Assembly: GCA_039984715.1 (NCBI GenBank)
Contig: JBDWUA010000005.1
Span: 14,593-78,592, forward strand
Source: JABSSA01 sp039984715
Lineage (GTDB): Bacteria; Pseudomonadota; Alphaproteobacteria; Rhodobacterales; Rhodobacteraceae
Direction of reading: 5' to 3'
DNA length: 64,000 nucleotides
The notes below the pieces were generated by a model. The model ran no database searches and was not told where the DNA came from. It saw nothing but the letters and a program-made list of their open reading frames with translations. This document shows positions 34,737 through 41,795 of this stretch, one piece after another. The translations under genes and the position numbers were made by a program. Each line of letters opens with the position of its first letter. Position 1 is the stretch's first letter.

Positions 34737-35368
34737 CTCTGCTGCGTATGTCCGTACAAGAGGCGGCGATTGGTGTCGCCGTCACGGATGAACAGCAAAA
34801 TCTCACAGCCTTCTTGCATCCCGGTTGCGCAGCGGCGATTTGGCGTCGCCAGCCTACTCAGGACTTCCAAGACTGGGTAAACGCACTGGACCCATCGCTC
34901 TTGCCTCAAGGTCGGATCAGCGTACGGCGTGACGCGGTCCGCTCAGTTTTAACCAAGATGTGTGAAGCCTCAAGAACGCCACTGTGCCACCAACGCAGCC
35001 AATTGATCGAAGATGTTACCAACCTTGCCGACAACTTTTCGGAGCTGATGAAGGCCCCATATCTGCGGCTAAGGCTTCAAGTTATCACCTCAAATGCGTG
35101 TCGCAAGTTCCATGTCGATGCAATCACGGCGCGCTTGGTTTGCACCTATCGAGGGACAGGAACCCAATATGGGATTTCCACGGATGGAAACGAACCAGTA
35201 CGCGTTTTCACAGTCCCCACTCATGCGCCGATCTTGTTACGCGGCACCCAATGGCCCGAAACACCTTGTACAGGTCTGTTGCATCGCTCCCCGCCCATTG
35301 AAGGCACAGGAGAAACTCGTTTCGTGGTTGTGATCGACCCAATATCTGATTTGGAAGACACGGTATGA
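34733..35368 (+). CDS. DUF1826 family protein
   Basis: The GTG at 34733 overlaps the TGA of the COG0523 gene (GTGA). The 211-residue protein belongs to DUF1826, a family commonly next to zinc-type COG0523 genes and of unknown function. I notice KFHVDAITARLVCTYRGTGT around residues 126-143 (His127-x-Asp129) and LLHRSPPIEGTGETRFVVVI at 182-201 (His184, Arg196). This HxD...H pattern with a beta-rich surrounding is reminiscent of metal-binding double-stranded beta-helix proteins. That role is an inference. Confidence 0.85.
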   Translation: MTLLRMSVQEAAIGVAVTDEQQNLTAFLHPGCAAAIWRRQPTQDFQDWVNALDPSLLPQGRISVRRDAVRSVLTKMCEASRTPLCHQRSQLIEDVTNLADNFSELMKAPYLRLRLQVITSNACRKFHVDAITARLVCTYRGTGTQYGISTDGNEPVRVFTVPTHAPILLRGTQWPETPCTGLLHRSPPIEGTGETRFVVVIDPISDLEDTV

Positions 35369-35637
35369 CCGACAATCTCGGTGATACCAGTTTAACCAGA
35401 AAGCGTCGGACAATCGATCCAATGCGTACCTATGACGGTTTACCGCCGCCACTTCGGCAATGGATATCACAGGCCGCCCTGCCCTGGTCACCAACGTCTG
35501 CTCGAAAAATCTGGAAGCGCGCGCAGGCAAAGGGTCTTAGTTCCGATGGAACACTCGACTTACTGTCACGGGCCGAAATCCAAACGCTTGCCCGTGACAA
35601 GCGCGCGATCCGTCAATCGACCCGATCCACATCATAG
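35365..35637 (+). CDS. DUF6525 family small protein
   Basis: The 90-residue protein starts with an ATGA overlap with DUF1826 (35365-35368). The segments TSLTRKRRTIDPMRTYDGLP and PLRQWISQAALPWSPTSARK are strongly conserved in this small Rhodobacterales family of unknown function. It is basic, with no signal or membrane segment. Coupling to COG0523 and DUF1826 suggests a shared metal-related role. A terminator follows. Confidence 0.82.
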   Translation: MTDNLGDTSLTRKRRTIDPMRTYDGLPPPLRQWISQAALPWSPTSARKIWKRAQAKGLSSDGTLDLLSRAEIQTLARDKRAIRQSTRSTS

Positions 35638-35693
35638 AAATCGCCATGTCATTCTTGCGAAAGCGGGGATCAACGTTCCTGTCACTGCCAAGG

Positions 35694-35716
35694 AACCGCC
35701 ATCGAGTGGCGGTTTT
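35694..35716. terminator. Terminator between the convergent COG0523 operon and trpS
   Basis: AACCGCCA-TCGAG-TGGCGGTT, an 8-bp perfect stem followed by TT on the plus strand and weakly by T-containing sequence on the minus strand. Its position between two convergent stops suits a bidirectional terminator. Confidence 0.7.
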
Positions 35717-35734
35717 CCGGGGATATCAATCCGC

Positions 35735-36784
35735 TCATGTCAATCCCTCCGAAAGCGAACGCCCGGCTTTAGTCCGGTTTGTTGGGAGTTGAAACAGACC
35801 AAGAGCTTCGACAACCTGACATTTGGTCAATTCGGTACGTTCCCGAGCCCGCTCTGTGCCGGTTCTGATGACTTCGATGACTTGCCCAATATCCTTTGAC
35901 AGATGTTCTCGTTCCTCGCGGATCGGCGCGATCAGAGCCTGCAGGATGTCCTCTAAACGCGCCTTAACGGCCCCGTCGCCAAGACCACCATGTCGATACC
36001 GGGCCTTAAGGTCTTCAAGGTCATCCCGGTCTTGGTCGAATGCATCAAGATAGGTGAATACAACGTTGCCCTCAATCTGACCCGGATCTTCTATTCGGAG
36101 GTGGTTCGGGTCCGTGAACATCGCGCGGACCGCTGCCCTGATAGCGTCTGAAGAGGCTGATAAAGGAATGGCGTTGCCTCCGGATTTTGACATCTTTGCT
36201 TTTCCATCAATACCCGGAAGTCGTCCTAATTCTGGAATAATTGCCCGCGCTTCTGCAAGAACTGGAACACCTGCCACTGCGTTTATCCGACGCACGATCT
36301 CGTTTGTTTGCTCAATAAGGGGGGATTGATCGTCACCGACGGGCACGACTGTGGCCTTGAAAGCCGTAATATCTGCTGCCTGTGCCGCTGGGTAGCAAAG
36401 GAAACCGGCAGGAATGTCCCGGCCAAACCCGCGTGCATGGATTTCCTCCTTGATTGTCGGGTTTCTCTCCAGTCTCGCCACTGTGACAAAATTCAGGTAA
36501 AGCATCGAAAGTTCGGCGAGTGCGGGAAGGTGAGACTGCAGGCAGATCGTGGTCCGGTTAGGGTCAATACCGACCGCCAGATAATCAAGAGCCACTTCAA
36601 CCACATTGCGCCGCACCTTGTCAGGATCGTGGGCATTGTCGGTTAAGGCCTGACTGTCAGCCAAAAGCAGAAATTGATCATGGGTGTCCTGGTACCTCAG
36701 GCGGTTCGCCAGAGAGCCCGCGTAATGGCCAATATGCAGCGGTCCGGTCGTTCGGTCGCCAGTTAGAATGACAGGTTTGTTCAT
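35735..36784 (-). CDS. trpS: Tryptophanyl-tRNA synthetase, second (Firmicute-like) type
   Basis: TrpRS charges tRNA-Trp. The ATG at 36784 has GAGGA 8 nt upstream and gives 349 residues. Class I motifs are PLHIGH (15-20) and KMSKS (197-201). The N-terminus MNKPVILTGDRTTGPLHIGH and the segments ARLERNPTIKEEIHARGFG and YPAAQAADITAFKA are closer to streptococcal/clostridial-type TrpRS than to the usual alphaproteobacterial enzyme, so this is probably an additional, laterally acquired copy. The 5' leader has a Trp-rich leader peptide and an attenuator. The ribosome site also lies in a small hairpin (CCTCG-N7-CGAGG, 36793-36809). Confidence 0.93.
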   Translation of the reverse strand: MNKPVILTGDRTTGPLHIGHYAGSLANRLRYQDTHDQFLLLADSQALTDNAHDPDKVRRNVVEVALDYLAVGIDPNRTTICLQSHLPALAELSMLYLNFVTVARLERNPTIKEEIHARGFGRDIPAGFLCYPAAQAADITAFKATVVPVGDDQSPLIEQTNEIVRRINAVAGVPVLAEARAIIPELGRLPGIDGKAKMSKSGGNAIPLSASSDAIRAAVRAMFTDPNHLRIEDPGQIEGNVVFTYLDAFDQDRDDLEDLKARYRHGGLGDGAVKARLEDILQALIAPIREEREHLSKDIGQVIEVIRTGTERARERTELTKCQVVEALGLFQLPTNRTKAGRSLSEGLT

Positions 36785-36830
36785 TTGCGTGTCCTCGTTG
36801 GAAGCGAGGTGCCGCATAGGGAAGCTAGGA

Positions 36831-36858
36831 AAACAAAAAGGCCGCCCTTGCGGCGACC
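36831..36858 (-). terminator. Attenuator terminator in the trpS leader (segments 3:4)
   Basis: On the minus strand, GGTCGCC-GCAAG-GGCGGCC (36858-36840) forms a 7-bp stem with one G-U pair, followed by TTTTTGTTTT. It lies 47 bp before the trpS ATG, within the leader. Segment 3 (GGTCGCC) is also the exact complement of segment 2 (GGCGACC, 36886-36880). Confidence 0.88.
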
Positions 36859-36879
36859 TCGGAATGAAATTATTTGTCC

Positions 36880-36899
36880 GGTCGCCTTATCAGGAGACC
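36880..36899 (-). promoter_or_regulatory. Attenuator segments 1 and 2 of the trpS leader
   Basis: Segment 1 GGTCTCC (36899-36893) overlaps the last codons of the leader peptide just after TGG-TGG. Segment 2 GGCGACC (36886-36880) follows its stop codon by 3 nt. 1:2 pair at 6 of 7 positions, 2:3 at 7 of 7. A ribosome stalled at the Trp codons would mask segment 1 and let 2:3 form, preventing the terminator 3:4; a ribosome at the stop codon would mask segment 2 and allow termination. Confidence 0.82.
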
Positions 36900-36937
36900 A
36901 GCCACCAAAGATTTGTGATAATCATCGTGTTTTCCAT
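36890..36937 (-). CDS. Trp leader peptide of trpS (15 residues)
   Basis: The minus strand reads ATG at 36937 through TGA at 36890, encoding MENTMIITNLWWLVS. Two adjacent TGG codons lie four codons from the end and directly before attenuator segment 1, the arrangement of classic trp leader peptides. No Shine-Dalgarno sequence is present; the best promoter would start transcription 0-3 nt before the ATG, so translation may be leaderless. It is far below normal gene-calling size. Confidence 0.85.
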   Translation of the reverse strand: MENTMIITNLWWLVS

Positions 36938-36945
36938 AACAGCAG

Positions 36946-36974
36946 CGAATACCGTAGCTGGCATGGGCAGTCAA
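36946..36974 (-). promoter_or_regulatory. Probable promoter of the trpS leader
   Basis: TTGACT (36974-36969) and TATTCG (36951-36946) are spaced 17 nt apart on the minus strand, ending 9 nt before the leader ATG. Just upstream is a perfect inverted repeat TTGAGAC-TGGC-GTCTCAA (36975-36992), which could be an operator or belong to the end of the frc transcript. Confidence 0.55.
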
Positions 36975-37028
36975 TTGAGACTGGCGTCTCAAAGAATGGC
37001 CTACATTTCGCAATTGTGAAGAAATTCC

Positions 37029-37820
37029 TTAGACTTTTTCCTCGATATCATCAGGTAATTTCGCACCCGTCATGTACGCGACGGCGTCCGACATCGAATG
37101 CGCCTTGGGATCGATCACGCAAAGCCGTCGACCCAGCCGGTGAATATGGACCCGGTCACAAACTTCGAAGACGTGAGGCATATTGTGGCTGATCAGAATA
37201 ATCGGAATCCCGCGGTCGCGAACATCTTTGATTAAATCAAGGACACGGCGGCTTTCTTTGACACCCAGTGCCGCGGTTGGTTCATCCAAAATCACAACTT
37301 TTGAACCAAAAGCAGCGGCGCGCGCGACGGCCACCCCTTGCCGTTGGCCACCCGATAGGGTTTCGACGGCCTGGTCGATATTTTGAATGGTCATCAGCCC
37401 AAGTTCGTTGAGTTTTTCGCGTGCAAATTCCTTCATTTGCCGTCTGTCGGTCATGCCAAGAAGCTTGCCCAAAATACCTTTTGTTCGGATTTCGCGACCC
37501 AAGAACATATTGTCTGCAATGGACATTGCGGGCGAGACTGCCAGCGTTTGATAAACCGTTTCGATCCCAGATCGTCGGGCATCATCCGGCGAACGAAAGC
37601 GGACCTCGCGACCTTCAAGTTCTATTGTACCATGATCGGGATGAACCGCCCCCGAAAGCGCCTTGATCAAGGTTGATTTGCCAGCGCCATTGTCCCCAAT
37701 GACACCGCAGATTTCACCTGGATATAGTTCGAAATCCGCGCCATTCATGGCAACAACAGTGCCATATCTTTTCATCAAACCACGGGCTTTGATAATGGGT
37801 TGAACACCAGCATGTTTCAA
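37029..37820 (-). CDS. frcA: FrcA-type sugar ABC transporter ATP-binding protein
   Basis: I start this ATPase at TTG 37820, which overlaps the permease stop (TTGA) and has GGAGGG 6 nt upstream; the longer frame lies inside the permease gene. It gives 263 residues, the size of the single-cassette FrcA rather than the double RbsA/MglA type. Motifs: Walker A GVIGDNGAGKSTLIKALSGA, Q-loop YQTLAVSPAMS, signature VETLSGGQRQGVAVARAAAF, Walker B VVILDEPTAALGVKES, switch ISHNMPHVFEVCDRVHIHRL. The system takes up fructose and related sugars in rhizobia. It is the last gene of frcBCA. Confidence 0.92.
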   Translation of the reverse strand: MKHAGVQPIIKARGLMKRYGTVVAMNGADFELYPGEICGVIGDNGAGKSTLIKALSGAVHPDHGTIELEGREVRFRSPDDARRSGIETVYQTLAVSPAMSIADNMFLGREIRTKGILGKLLGMTDRRQMKEFAREKLNELGLMTIQNIDQAVETLSGGQRQGVAVARAAAFGSKVVILDEPTAALGVKESRRVLDLIKDVRDRGIPIILISHNMPHVFEVCDRVHIHRLGRRLCVIDPKAHSMSDAVAYMTGAKLPDDIEEKV

Positions 37821-38896
37821 TTTGAAGCCCTCCGCAGATATTGGTCGATGGAAACGGCAACGATAACGAGGCACCCAGTGGCGAAGGTTTGCCAAAAGCT
37901 GTCCACGCCAGCAAGGGCAAGGCCCGTGATGAAGACGCCGACAATGATTGCGCCCAACACCGAACCAACAACTGAACCGCGACCGCCGAACAGCGATGTG
38001 CCACCGATCACCACGGCTGTGATGCTGTCGAGGTTAATCAGCTCGTAGGCTTGCGGGGAAACGGATCCGACCCGACCAATTGCCACCCAAGAAGCAAGGC
38101 CGCACAACGCGCCAGCTGCCCCGTAGACCGATATCAGCGTCCGATCGACCGAAATACCAGAGAGCATTGCAGCGTCTTGATCGTCCCCCAATGCATGTAC
38201 ATGTCGCCCCCATGCCGTTCGGTTCAACATGAACCAGACAACAAATGCGGTTATGACAAGCATGATCATCCCGTACGTAATCGTTGCACCTGCCAGCTTG
38301 AAACGCTCGCCAAAGAACAAAAGCCCGCTGGCCTGCTCCACGATATCGACATTGCGAATTGATTCAGATCGCGAATAGGCAAGCTTTAAAGCGCCGAAAA
38401 TGGACATCGTGCCCAACGTAACGATGAATGGCGGCAGCTTAATCTTGGCAACGAGAAAACCATTGAAGAGCCCCATGATTGTCCCGACGGTCATGCCAAT
38501 AACAACAGCCAATCCGGTCGGTAGCCCGGAAGTTACAGCGAGGTTTCCCATGACAAGTGAGCTCATCACTAGAATGGCGCCGACCGAAAGGTCGATACCC
38601 GCCGTCAAGATCACAAGGGTTTGTGCAAGCGCCACAAACCCAGTCACGGTCACTTGCTGCAAAACGGTCGATAATGGACCCATGCCAAGAAATCGAGAAT
38701 TCGCCAGACCGAAACACAACACCGCAATTGCAAGCACAAGTGCAGGAATTAAAGTTGGATGGTCTCTTAGAAAGCCCCGAATGCGAGACATTGCCGAATG
38801 GTCGTCACGCTCAAACTGAGCGACGGATTCGTCCGCCTCGCCCAATTTTTCCTCAAATTCGGAAACAGCATTCGTAGAATTGTCTTGGCTGCTCAT
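37817..38896 (-). CDS. frcC: FrcC-type sugar ABC transporter permease
   Basis: This CUT2-family permease of 359 residues has a polar N-terminal extension of about 45 residues (MSSQDNSTNAVSEFEEKLGE), as in rhizobial FrcC, then about ten helices. Signature segments are TLVILTAGIDLSVGAILVMS, GLFNGFLVAKIKLPPFIVTL and ITAVVIGGTSLFGGRGSVVG. It is translationally coupled to frcA and separated from frcB by 95 bp containing a strong stem-loop. Confidence 0.93.
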   Translation of the reverse strand: MSSQDNSTNAVSEFEEKLGEADESVAQFERDDHSAMSRIRGFLRDHPTLIPALVLAIAVLCFGLANSRFLGMGPLSTVLQQVTVTGFVALAQTLVILTAGIDLSVGAILVMSSLVMGNLAVTSGLPTGLAVVIGMTVGTIMGLFNGFLVAKIKLPPFIVTLGTMSIFGALKLAYSRSESIRNVDIVEQASGLLFFGERFKLAGATITYGMIMLVITAFVVWFMLNRTAWGRHVHALGDDQDAAMLSGISVDRTLISVYGAAGALCGLASWVAIGRVGSVSPQAYELINLDSITAVVIGGTSLFGGRGSVVGSVLGAIIVGVFITGLALAGVDSFWQTFATGCLVIVAVSIDQYLRRASN

Positions 38897-38938
38897 CTTG
38901 CTCCCCTAACGGACCTGTGCTGATCCGAACCAACGTAG

Positions 38939-38966
38939 CAAGGGGCGACAAACCTGTCGCCCCTTG
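38939..38966 (-). repeat. Stem-loop between frcB and frcC
   Basis: CAAGGGGCGACA-N4-TGTCGCCCCTTG has perfect 12-bp arms and lies 25 bp past the frcB stop. On the minus strand no T-run follows, so 3' protection of the frcB mRNA with partial termination is the likeliest role. Confidence 0.7.
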
Positions 38967-38991
38967 GCTTCCTTTTAACCAACGCGTGGCT

Positions 38992-39996
38992 TTATCCCCA
39001 GCAGAGTTCCAAACCCTCAGCAGTGCTGATCGAAGGAACGCCATCAACCGGTTGGTCAGTCACAAGGTTAACGCCAGTGTTGAAGAATGAAAGACCTTCT
39101 GTCACCTTCGGAATGGTTCCGTCAGCAGCAAAAGTTGCGATCGCTTCGATGCCCAAAGATGCCATCCGCAACGGATACTGTTGCGAAGTCGCGCCGATCA
39201 CACCGTCGGCGACGTTTTGAACACCGGGGCACCCACCATCGACAGAAACGATTAAAGCGCTCGTGTCGGCCGCACGCAGGGCTTGGAAAGCACCTTCAGC
39301 AGCGGGTTCGTTGATCGTGTAAACAACGTTGATGCCTGGCTCTTTTGCGAGAAGGTTCTCCATCGCACGTTGGCCACCTTGCGGGTTGCCGTCAGACTGT
39401 TCGTGGCCAACGACGCGCGCGTCGGTTTCCGACCCCATGATAGTCAGATCAGGCACATCGATGCCAAAACCCACGAGGAAGCCCGTGTCTCGCGCCACAT
39501 CAACTGAAATGTTGTCAAAGTTAATGTCGAGCATTGCGATACGCGCATTCGCAGCTTCTGCATCCAAGGTTGCTGCGGCCCATTTGCCGATCAGCAAACC
39601 TGCTTCAAAGTTGTCGGTTGCAAAGGTAATGTCCTGTGCTTCGCTATCACCAAGAGGCGTGTCCAGTGCAATCACAAGAATGCCAGCGTCACGTGCGGCC
39701 TTCAGTGCCGGACCAACTGAGTCATTAGCGGCGGTGATCAATATGCCTTTGGCCCCCGAGGCGACGCAGTTCTCGATTGCGGTGATTTGTGGCGTTGCGT
39801 CGGTATCCAACTGACCGGCAAAGGCCAAAAAGTCGAGACCTGCGGCCTTGGCTGCTGCTTCTGCGCCTTCGCGCATCTTTACGAAAAAAGGGTTCGTGTT
39901 GTTTTTGGTGACCAAGCAGGCCAAATCAGCCGCAGAAACCGAACCGGCAAACATGGTCAAAGTGGCGGTTGCTGCCACAGTGAATATTTTAAGCAT
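38992..39996 (-). CDS. frcB: FrcB-type periplasmic sugar-binding protein
   Basis: The ATG at 39996 (MLKIFTVAATATLTMFAGSV) follows GGAGGAGAAATAATG-type ribosome site sequence and begins a signal peptide cleaved after VSA. The 334-residue protein has LVTKNNTNPFFVKMREGAEA, VIALDTPLGDSEAQDITFAT, NVVYTINEPAAEGAFQAL and SVDGGCPGVQNVADGVIGAT, and ends ELCWG, all matching rhizobial FrcB closely. It binds fructose, and in relatives also mannose and ribose. It is the first gene of frcBCA; the ROK gene lies 230 bp upstream on the same strand. Confidence 0.94.
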   Translation of the reverse strand: MLKIFTVAATATLTMFAGSVSAADLACLVTKNNTNPFFVKMREGAEAAAKAAGLDFLAFAGQLDTDATPQITAIENCVASGAKGILITAANDSVGPALKAARDAGILVIALDTPLGDSEAQDITFATDNFEAGLLIGKWAAATLDAEAANARIAMLDINFDNISVDVARDTGFLVGFGIDVPDLTIMGSETDARVVGHEQSDGNPQGGQRAMENLLAKEPGINVVYTINEPAAEGAFQALRAADTSALIVSVDGGCPGVQNVADGVIGATSQQYPLRMASLGIEAIATFAADGTIPKVTEGLSFFNTGVNLVTDQPVDGVPSISTAEGLELCWG

Positions 39997-40226
39997 TATT
40001 TCTCCTCCCAACGTCGAGCTGCAGACATTTCCACCTCGATCAAGAGAATTCATCGCAGTCGGTAAGACAAACCGTCAACGTCAAATTCTTTACCAAAGCA
40101 TGCATAACATTCGCTGATGACAGGTCGGCAAGAATCCCCGTTTCTTAGATCGAGGAGATAGCTTTTGATTCTGAACAGTCAAAAAACAGAGTTAGTCCGG
40201 ACGTCAAACCGCTAGAACAAGCACGT

Positions 40227-41489
40227 TTAGACGGCTGACTTTTGATCAGGGGTGACATTCCGACGATTGCTTCGGGCGCGAGGATGCAACCGTTCAAATA
40301 ACAGATGAACAGTCGATTTCGTGTTGCCAGGCTCGAACGCCCAATCGCGCACCAAAAGCGCCGCACCAATGACGCCTGCCTCGGGTCTATGCTTTACTGT
40401 GCTTATGATAAGGTGGCGCGTCGCCAGCGGAAGACAGCGTTGATAAACGATCTCTTTCACGCCCGAAAGAACGTGATCCGAGGTCTCGGCCAGCACGCCG
40501 CCGATGATAACTTTATCGGGGTTCAGGATGCTGACAAGGTTCGCAACAACTTCACCAATGACGCGGCCAGCTTGTCGCATAAGCTGGATGGCCTCGGGTA
40601 CATTTGCGCGTAAAACTTCCAACACGTCCTCAGCCGTATGCGTATCATACCCCAGCTCACGCAGATCACGGGCAATCGCCCACCCTGCCGCATGCGCTTC
40701 GACACATCCTAGCTTGCCACATCTGCAAAGCTTGGCCCCCTCTGTCACGAGCTGGATATGTCCGATATCGCCCGACACGCCATGCGCCCCGCGCACGACA
40801 CCACGATCCGCAATAATCCCGCAGCCAATGCCTGTTCCCACTTTGACAAACGCGATCTGCGCCGAATTTTCGAGATCTTGATTGGCTTCAGACATGGCGA
40901 GCAGGTTTACATCATTGTCAATAAGTATAGGGACCGGGATCAGCTGTCCGAGGAAGTTGGGAATGTCAAAATCATCCCAACCTTCCATAACAGACGGCCC
41001 GACGATCGTGCCTTCATCAAAATTCACGGGCGCGCGAAGCGACAGGCCCAATCCCACCACATCTTGAATATCGCGTTCTAATTCCTTGATGAGATCGGTT
41101 ACCAGCGACACAATTGTGGTCAAGGTTTCCTCTGGCGGCTGTCGCAACTCAAATGGCACAGAGACTTCTGCCAAAACAATCGGCTCCAGATCCGTGATTG
41201 CAATATGAAGATGCGTTTCGCCAACATCGGCCGCTGCGATCACCGCCGCAGATTTGTTCAAGCGGATTTGTCGTCTTGGTCGCCCGCCCGTCGGCGTCTC
41301 ATCTTCGCCTTCACTGATGATACTTGCCTCGAACAGCTCGGACAGGCGTTGGCTGATGGTGACCCGACTAAGGCCTGTGAGTTCAGCCAACTCGCTTCGG
41401 GACACACCAGCCCGAGAATGAACGATGACTGGCAACAGAGTTAGGGCGCCGATGGAGGGGAGAATTGGGGGATTGTTGTTATTGGCCAT
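40227..41489 (-). CDS. ROK-family regulator (FrcR/XylR type)
   Basis: From the ATG at 41489 the protein has 420 residues. An N-terminal winged helix (VSRSELAELTGLSRVTISQR) precedes the ROK sugar-kinase fold with VGLGLSLRAPVNFDEGTIVG, PVPILIDNDVNLLAMSEA and VGTGIGCGIIADRGVVRGAH. The zinc-binding cysteine motif CRCGKLGCVEAHAAG is intact. Its position matches frcR upstream of frcBCA. It is divergent from the transketolase gene, so one regulator could serve both. Confidence 0.9.
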   Translation of the reverse strand: MANNNNPPILPSIGALTLLPVIVHSRAGVSRSELAELTGLSRVTISQRLSELFEASIISEGEDETPTGGRPRRQIRLNKSAAVIAAADVGETHLHIAITDLEPIVLAEVSVPFELRQPPEETLTTIVSLVTDLIKELERDIQDVVGLGLSLRAPVNFDEGTIVGPSVMEGWDDFDIPNFLGQLIPVPILIDNDVNLLAMSEANQDLENSAQIAFVKVGTGIGCGIIADRGVVRGAHGVSGDIGHIQLVTEGAKLCRCGKLGCVEAHAAGWAIARDLRELGYDTHTAEDVLEVLRANVPEAIQLMRQAGRVIGEVVANLVSILNPDKVIIGGVLAETSDHVLSGVKEIVYQRCLPLATRHLIISTVKHRPEAGVIGAALLVRDWAFEPGNTKSTVHLLFERLHPRARSNRRNVTPDQKSAV

Positions 41490-41795
41490 GGCGTACTGCC
41501 CCCGGGTGATAGCTTGGTTGATCTCGGGCAACTCAACACACTCAAGAGTTAATAGCGCCACCACTTATGTAAAATATATAGCATAAGCAGTTTTGTAAAC
41601 TCAACAACATATGCATAAGGCCGTTCCGAACTTAGACTTGGCGCAAGGAGCAGCCGCGCGCCAACTGTTCAAGGGAGGATATGACGTCAGAACAGGCACT
41701 CAATGCTTCGGATACAGCTCTTATCTGAAACGCGTCTGAAGCTTGATCTCAAACTACCGAAACACTAATCCACCACTTAGAAAGAGAGCCTTTTG
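41490..41795. other. Divergent intergenic region between ROK regulator and transketolase
   Basis: This 306-bp region contains no gene. It should hold both divergent promoters and includes the CATAAG-type repeats described separately (41564-41619). GAGAG about 7 nt before 41796 is the transketolase ribosome site. Confidence 0.6.
41564..41619. promoter_or_regulatory. Candidate ROK-regulator operators (CATAAG half-sites)
   Basis: CTTATG-N12-CATAAG (41564-41587) is an inverted repeat in AT-rich DNA, and a third copy GCATAAG lies at 41613-41619, 31 bp (about three helical turns) from the second. ATGCATAA also occurs at 40100-40107 upstream of frcB. The distribution fits binding by the ROK regulator but is inferred only from pattern. 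Confidence 0.45.

Noticed and set aside
36784..36937. T-box riboswitch as the control element of trpS
   Set aside because: No T-box sequence (UGGN with its conserved surroundings) or specifier-loop architecture is visible; the leader peptide with TGG-TGG and the 1:2/2:3/3:4 pairing explains the leader better.
37817..37895. Upstream ATG-like start for frcA at 37895
   Set aside because: It lies inside the permease gene; TTG 37820 with GGAGGG and the TTGA overlap gives the correct FrcA length.
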